64,000 bases of DNA from Adiantum capillus-veneris (Eukaryota; Streptophyta; Polypodiopsida; Polypodiales; Pteridaceae). Below the pieces are notes generated by a model, which did no database searches, was not told the origin of the DNA, and saw nothing but the letters and a program-made list of their open reading frames with translations. The DNA lies in NCBI GenBank assembly GCA_014529385.2, contig CM043958.1, positions 152,178,793-152,242,792 of the forward strand, read 5' to 3'. Shown one piece after another: positions 58,081-64,000 of the stretch (within the stretch, counting starts at the first letter, position 1; every line of letters starts with the position of its first letter). The position numbers and the translations under genes are program-made.

Positions 58081-61000
58081 AGATCAACAAGTTCAAGATT
58101 TTTCAATACCCGATGACCTATTGGCGCTTTCTAGCTACATGTCGGCTCTACTTTAGTACTTGCATCAATGGCATACCACAACCAAACAAGAATTGGGACT
58201 ACTACAACAAGTGGTAGAGAAATTTTCTAGTATACACTCCTACTCTATGCCATTGCCCTCAAACTTGAGGTCGAATGAAAAAAAAAGAGCAGTTCATCAG
58301 TCATCTAGTAAAGCATCATGAAGCTAAGGCCCAACAAAACCACTCAGGAACCATTTGAGAAGGCCTATAAATCCTACTGTAGAGCTTTATGAACTAGAAA
58401 GTGCACCAGCAACACCTACTATAACTCTATAACAATAAATTGCTTCAACATTCTCTGTTGGCACATTGCATACCTAACAAGAATAATGAGAAGGTCTCCA
58501 TGGACAATGCAATTTATTGGGAGGCAAAAAATTTGTTCGTAGCACAAGTATATCATAACAAGCCTCTTCCGCGGGGATGGATTGCTAGGCTCATTGGTGT
58601 GTTAAGATGTCTAGGTCATGGCTGACATGGAAAACGAGAAGATTGCTATACCCACCCTAGGTAGGGTTACCAAGCGCAAAGTGAGCATCATGGAAAGAAG
58701 AGAGGCCACTACCTTGGGCTTGGCCGCCCCCTTAGCACGGGGTCAGCCCAAAGGAGATGGAGGAACGATGAGGACCTAGCAGCTAGAATGTTTCCATACC
58801 ATGCCAATAAGCTTATAGAGTAGATGTACAAGGATCTGGATGTGGTTCTAGCGGCCAAGCATGATACCAATGCCTCTATTAAAGAACGGGTACTTGGACT
58901 CATGCTTGAACCCAAATTAAACCTCAACAAAGGATCAAGCCGAGGTTTAATTATGATAGGATCACATCATCTATAGCGTCAAGACTATGGAGCATAGATG
59001 GAATGCATGGATAAGTGCATAGGGCACATCATGTATGCATAACTTTGGGGTGGAGCCACATGGGGTTTAAAGAGGCCTATATGTTCATAGAATTTGTAGC
59101 CGGGCCATGAGTATGGGTCATGTCTGTCCAGAGCCCAATCTATTAAAAGGGACTCCTATGGTTTGGAGGACAAGCTTTTGTAATGCTCCTATGTAGAGAG
59201 CTATTGGGGTAAAGCTGGTGTATTTGCTACCTCGGTTTGGACATGCCACTATTTTTTGACCACACATTGTACATAGCTTCACTTATTTTTCATATGAATA
59301 GATTAAGGAGCTCTCTCATCACTTCTTTTGATAGAGGTAGCTCCACCTCATGTTGTCTCTCCTCTCCCCTCTTTGCGCACATGCATCATGCACACTTTCT
59401 CTACAACAAGTATAAGAACAACGATACACTCTAGGAGGACAGCAACATTGAGAGATTTGCAATGGTTGTGTGAGCTTAGGATAGCTTGCACATAGGGGTA
59501 GCATTTGATTTTGACGTGGATCGCCTTCGATGGTGGTCTTCGCATTGAAGATGGCAAAGCTCCACATGTGAAGCTCCCTCAAGGAGGAGTATTAAGGCTT
59601 GAAGCCTTAGTGTTGCAGATTTATCAAGGAATTTTATTTCTCTAATCGTGTTCCAGGTTTGGAGTGAGTAGAGGAGGTAATCTTTGGAGAGAACGGTGTG
59701 CAGAGAAGGAAGCTTAAGGTCTTAAGCTTGAGGACTTCGGTTTTGGAGAAAAGTAGCATAGAAGCATTAAATCCTTACAATAACGTTGTTAGTGTGCAAA
59801 CGACAAGAAAAACAAGCGCCTCTACAGCTCTGCACGAGTCACACCATTAGAAAGAAACCCTGTATGACGGTAGAAAACACCAAAGTCGAACACCTGTGAA
59901 GATGGGCGAGAAACAGCTTTAACTCAAACCATGGCTAAAATTCCAGAAAAACGAGACCATAAAGACGAAGCTTGTGTCGTGAGGATCTCCGTAGAGCATC
60001 CATATGCTTGATTCTGATAACTGACAAGAGAGTTTCAAGCTTTTGAAGATGGAAGGTCTCTCAAAAGCTCCAAAAAACAAGTCTCTGTGAGCCAAAAAAG
60101 ATGTGTAGGAAAATGCAGCTAAAAATATGGGGGCCTTTTCCAATTTATTGAAGTGGAGTCTTCTTCCTTTTCTCAGCGGTCATCTTTCTCTTTCATTTCC
60201 CCTTTTAATTGGTCTATTTTTTGTCTTTTTTGGGAAACGGAAGCTCCATGTCGGTGATTTTGACCAAGGGGGAGGTGGGAAAAGTGTACAGGGGACCAAA
60301 ATTGAAGTCCAGGCACCTGGCCAAGCTGGTGGGAACTCAACATGGCGCCCCTATTTCCCCAAAATTCCCACGAGCCCTCCTTGCAAGGCCTTGAGTGCAT
60401 TCCTTCACCATTTGATACACCATACACTAGTCCTCTTTCAGTATATATACCCTCCACTTTCCCCTCAACCCCCCACATGTGGGTTTAGTCCATTGCCACA
60501 TGGCATGCTCTCCCCAACTTCCCCATGTCCAAACCTGAAATTTCTGTTTTGCCCCCAAACTGAGGCATTTTCTCGGAGGCGTAGCGGGTGACCCCGACCA
60601 CCAAATATAGCGCCGTAAAGCATGGCTTGGAGCTTATTACCCCGGCTAACTCCAAACATTTCTAAACATGCCATTGCTAAAAAAAACCATCAAGTCGGCC
60701 CACTTGCCGTCTTCCCACGTGCATCCGCTGCCACTTTTTAAGTGAAAAACCATCCACTTCGAGTGTGTGTAACTCATGATGTCGGAGTCCGATTTGCAAG
60801 CTATCAAGCACGGCTTGGAATGCTCATTAAAAACTATTTGTTGAAAGCTCAACCAACCCAAAACTCAACCAACAGCTTAACCAAAACCAAGCCTTTATAC
60901 AGGGTTTTTTACACGGACACTTTCAAAGCTGGAAGCACTATGTACATATATATACATGAGGGTGGTCAGCAAGTTTTTTTGGCATCATTCATGGACTTTG

Positions 61001-61184
61001 TACTCATCCAAAAAATACCTGACATAACTTGTCAACCTCCCCTTGCCTGCTTAGTCATTCATGACAAGCAGAGGTCCCTAGGATGAATAACTGCTGCATT
61101 TCATCCCCAGAAACCTCATCCACATTTTCAGATGTTTCCGCATTGTCTCCTTCTATTGATAGCATTTCATCAGCCACAATTGTC
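58081..61184. other. no recognised genes
   Basis: Several open frames of 60-155 codons exist on both strands but show no domains. A TATA-like AGTATATATACC lies at about 60440 in GC-richer DNA (60230-60600), which may be a decayed LTR or promoter. I see no start of a conserved gene behind it. Confidence 0.4.
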
Positions 61185-61661
61185 ATTAAACGTGCCAGAT
61201 ACTTCTTCACTATAACCATTAACACGGTATTTATGCTCTGCACCATTTAAGTTTGCCAATTGATATGTCCCATTTTCAAATTTGTTTACAACAGTGAAAG
61301 GACCTTCCCACTTAATCTGAAACTTTTTCTGGAAAGTATTGTCCAGTTTACTATTGTATCGTAACACAAGATCACCCTTTTCAATTCCTTTATTCTTGAC
61401 GCATTCATTGGCATTCATCTGAGCCTTCTTTGACACTTCTTCATAACGACTCAAGGCCAAAATTCTGTCTAACTGCAAGCATTGTAAATCCAACAACCTT
61501 TTCCGCCAGGCATCTCGCTGCTCTTCACCCTTCAATGAAAACCACTTAAGTGCAGGGATTTCCACTTCAATAGGGACTCTTGTGCTTGTATCTATGATGT
61601 ATGCAACCATGCCTTGATCAAGAAGGAGAATTTGGAGGTGTTTGAGGATGTGGAAAGCCAT
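61185..61661 (-). pseudogene. Ty3-type integrase C-terminal relic
   Basis: Minus-strand open frame. From about residue 30: EVEIPALKWFSLKGEEQRDA, then a helical region, then KKAQMNANECVKNKGIEKGD, LVLRYNSKLDNTFQKKFQIK and WEGPFTVVNKFENGTYQLAN. This is the end of Ty3 pol downstream of the integrase core (the K-W-x-GP-x-V module). The catalytic core is absent: the first 25 codons read from unrelated DNA beyond about 61,590. No chromodomain, so it is a lineage different from C. Confidence 0.78.
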
Positions 61662-62153
61662 GAAAATGTAATATGGATGCCTAAAGATGAGATGGTTGAT
61701 GATTCCTTGATTGATCCTTATGCTAAGGATAGGAAGCCATGTGTAGAAGATGTCTTACATATCAAACATGATATGGTTGAATTGGATAGAGGCTTAATGA
61801 AGAGTGGGGAGAATGAAATGGATATGCATGAGGATATAAAAATGGCTGAGGTAAAAGTTGAAGACTTTTTGGATGAGATGTTAAAGGCTTCCTTGCATGC
61901 TATATTGATGAAAGTCTTTCTCCGTGTGGTATCTGCTGAGAGTCCTTTATGCTTAAACAGGATTTGGATTCTACATATGGTTTATGCTTTGATATTGGGA
62001 GTGACACAAATGATATGGCTGGTGTTTCTTCATGCATTTTGTGCTTATGTTGCATGGCCTTTGGATCTAGGTGGACAACATGTTTATGCTACTGCTGAGC
62101 ATGAATGCTCTAGTAGACTGGCGGGTTGGCAAACTATGTTGCACACATTTTGA
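61614..62153 (+). CDS. hypothetical open frame, 179 codons
   Basis: Not recognised. The start listed here (ATG 61614) lies inside the reversed integrase relic's open frame; the acidic, lysine-rich first 100 residues (EVFEDVESHENVIWMPKDEM...) are followed by a hydrophobic stretch (about residues 120-145, ILHMVYALILGVTQMIWLVF) that could be one membrane segment. Codon use gives no strong evidence. It may be a remnant of a retroelement's extra frame. Low confidence as a gene. Confidence 0.2.
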   Translation: MIKKENLEVFEDVESHENVIWMPKDEMVDDSLIDPYAKDRKPCVEDVLHIKHDMVELDRGLMKSGENEMDMHEDIKMAEVKVEDFLDEMLKASLHAILMKVFLRVVSAESPLCLNRIWILHMVYALILGVTQMIWLVFLHAFCAYVAWPLDLGGQHVYATAEHECSSRLAGWQTMLHTF

Positions 62154-63160
62154 GAACCCCATTTTTTGTAAATTTATCATACGGACATGACGCCTGATGT
62201 CAAAAGTGTGTGTGGGGTTTATTTTTGTGGGGTTTTTTATCTTGCTTTAGCAAGGACATGTACATGCACTACAAGTCGCTAGTCTAGTGACTGCTGTCGG
62301 GCTACTGTAAGTGCCCGTGAGTGAGTTTTTTGAAGCGAGACTTGTATATAACTTAAACTCATGTAAAAACTTAAAAAAGTTCAGCCAAACTCCATAATTT
62401 TGCAAGTTTGAGCTCGTTGTGCCTCCTTGGTGGTTTTTGTTGCATTTGCCCCTGCATTGCCTACTCTACGCGTAGTCGTGTTGGGACAGCTCCCTGTTCG
62501 CATCAATTTTGCATGTAACGGCGTGTAGATTTTGTTCATCTTCAGCTTTCTCGCCATTCATTTTTCAAGATTTCTCTCAAGCTTTAAAGTGCCCCAATTG
62601 GAGTTGTGCTCTTCAGGTTATGACTAGTTCTCTGCAGAGTTATGGCTATGGCAGACCTAGTGGCAAATTGTGTGCAGACAGATTGGGAAGGCATGTATGT
62701 ATGAATTGTGGAATTGATGTCGAAGTTGTGGGTTTGTGATGTTCAATGGTGAAAGGGGAGGCTCTTCTCTTCATATGCATTGGTCGGCGTGTGCTGTAAA
62801 TCGGTGCTTTGGCAGGGTTTTGCTCCTATGTGACATAGTCTCTTGGGTGGGCGACAGCCAGTAAATTCCCAAGGGGACTGTTCTTGTTGGGCTTGTGGTG
62901 TTACAAAGTGATTTTCCAAAGATTTTGGTGTTGTTGTAGTGATCATTCAACGCTCTTGGGTGACATCACCATAGAGGTGTTTCAGTTTGCTTGTTTCCCA
63001 ACAACGTTAAGGCAATAGATGGTGTTGAATAAATAAGAAGCACTAAAAAATGTTTTACACAAACCAAGCCTTGGTAATTATCCCTGTGGTAGCAAGTGGC
63101 GGTAGCACAATAGAAGACAATGCAAGGGCACACCGGTGAGTTAAAGAGCAAGAGTGAGTT
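62154..63160. other. no recognised genes
   Basis: AT- and GT-rich sequence with short frames only. A decayed LTR is possible around 62150-62430, but nothing confirms it. Confidence 0.4.
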
Positions 63161-63166
63161 TTTAGG

Positions 63167-63240
63167 TACACACACACACACGCGCGCGCGCGTGCACGCA
63201 TGCACGCACACACACATGCACACATGCATACACACACATA
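63167..63240. repeat. (CA)n/(CG)n alternating purine-pyrimidine tract
   Basis: CACACACA passes into CGCGCGCGCG and then GTGCACGCATGCACGC: about 70 bases of nearly perfect alternation, with Z-DNA potential. It marks the start of the following repeat block. Confidence 0.85.
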
Positions 63241-63945
63241 TGGATGATTATGGCGTGTTGCTATTTCCCTGGTATAATTTTTCTAGAACTGTTGGCATGG
63301 GGTACCTTTAGTGAATAACTCGCTTAAATTCACTAGGAATTGTATATACTGGTACTAGTATTAATACTGACTGGTACTACTCAATTATACTAGTACTCGT
63401 ACTGGCACTATACACTATCGATACTGATACTGCTGCACTAGTACTAGTAGTTCTAGTCTACTGGTACTGTATATACTAGTACTGATATGGTACTTACTAA
63501 TACAACTAGACTATATTGGTATTGGTACTTGTATATACATACACACATGTGGCTGGTTATTGCATGTTGCCATTTTCCTAGTATAATTCATTGGAACTGT
63601 TTGCCTGGGGTACCTCTGGTACTGACTGGTACTATTGGACTACACTGGTACTGGAAGTGACATTATACACTATATTTAATACACACACACATGGCTGGTT
63701 ATTCCGTGTTTCCATTTCCCTGGTATAATCTGCTAAAACTGTTGGCCTGGGGTACCTTTGGTACTGACTGGTACTAGTGGACTATACTGGTACTGGTAAT
63801 GGCACTATACACTACTGATACAGATATTGCTATATTGCTATATTGCTATACTTGTAATGGTAGTTATGGTTGTATTGGTACTAGCACTTATCGGTACTAC
63901 TGGACTATACTGGTACTGGTATTGGTACACACACTCACACACACA

Positions 63946-64000
<55 letters not shown>
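63240..64000 (+). repeat. three diverged tandem units plus GGTAC-rich filler, ending in (CA)n
   Basis: A unit beginning TGGATGATTATGGCGTG or TGGCTGGTTATT and containing CCTGGTATAATT and TGGGGTACCT starts at about 63240, 63550 and 63691. Each is followed by strings of TACTGGTAC/ACTAGTACT words of variable length, and is preceded by an ACACACAC stretch. The window ends inside a (CA)n tract (63924-64000). Confidence 0.8.

Noticed and set aside
60127-60591. 154-codon plus-strand open frame downstream of nothing recognisable
   Set aside because: Proline- and leucine-rich without a domain; frames on the other strand are equally open, typical of GC-richer non-coding DNA.

Overview
The window is nuclear DNA of a land plant. 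The evidence is spliced exons of a plant-type BASS transporter, plant-style Ty3 and Ty1/copia retrotransposons with tRNA-Met and tRNA-Asp-like primer sites, and a PIF/Harbinger transposon. The many long (AG)n/(TG)n tracts and the dense nesting suggest a large, repeat-rich genome; a fern or other non-flowering plant is my guess, not something the sequence proves. Only one host gene is convincing. Almost everything else is layered mobile-element DNA.

Layout. 1-787: gene-free flank. 788-20467: a Ty3 element (B; 5-bp target duplication CGCCC) with decayed gag-pol. Its 5' LTR is split at 1983/12764 by a second LTR element (A, 1984-12758; target duplication GAGAC, left copy mutated). A encodes only gag and a protease-like domain, has a tRNA-Asp-like primer site, and carries a ladder of about 283-bp repeats in its leader, each with a CpG-centred palindrome. 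20473-24209: microsatellite-rich DNA. 24210-26420: probable non-autonomous DNA transposon holding a 511-bp tandem duplication. 27242-31654: complete-ended PIF/Harbinger element (TIRs, TAA duplication) with a SANT/Myb gene and an internally deleted nuclease. 33.0-38.8 kb: LTR fragments, a copia gag relic, a Ty3 integrase relic, and the 3' end of another LTR element.

38807-47248: the best-preserved retrotransposon (C), a chromodomain-bearing Ty3 element with two LTRs, target duplication GGATC and nearly open gag-pol. It landed inside the chromodomain region of an older chromovirus, whose halves lie on either side. 47.5-50.8 kb: a minus-strand gag relic (E) interrupted by two solo LTRs of one family (F). 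52746-54257: six exons of a BASS-family (bile acid:sodium symporter-like) plastid-type transporter; its 5' exon(s) are not visible. 54.3-62 kb: weak retroelement relics (RT, gag, integrase C-terminus) and local duplications. 63.2-64.0 kb: a tandem GGTAC-rich repeat ending in a (CA)n tract.

The history can be ordered: B was present before A; the older chromovirus before C; E gag before both solo LTRs. By my eye counts LTR divergence is about 3% (C), 4% (B) and 6% (A). A is therefore more diverged than the element it sits in, which needs explaining. The signal most worth following is the palindrome ladder in the leader of A, where variation is confined to the central CpG positions.
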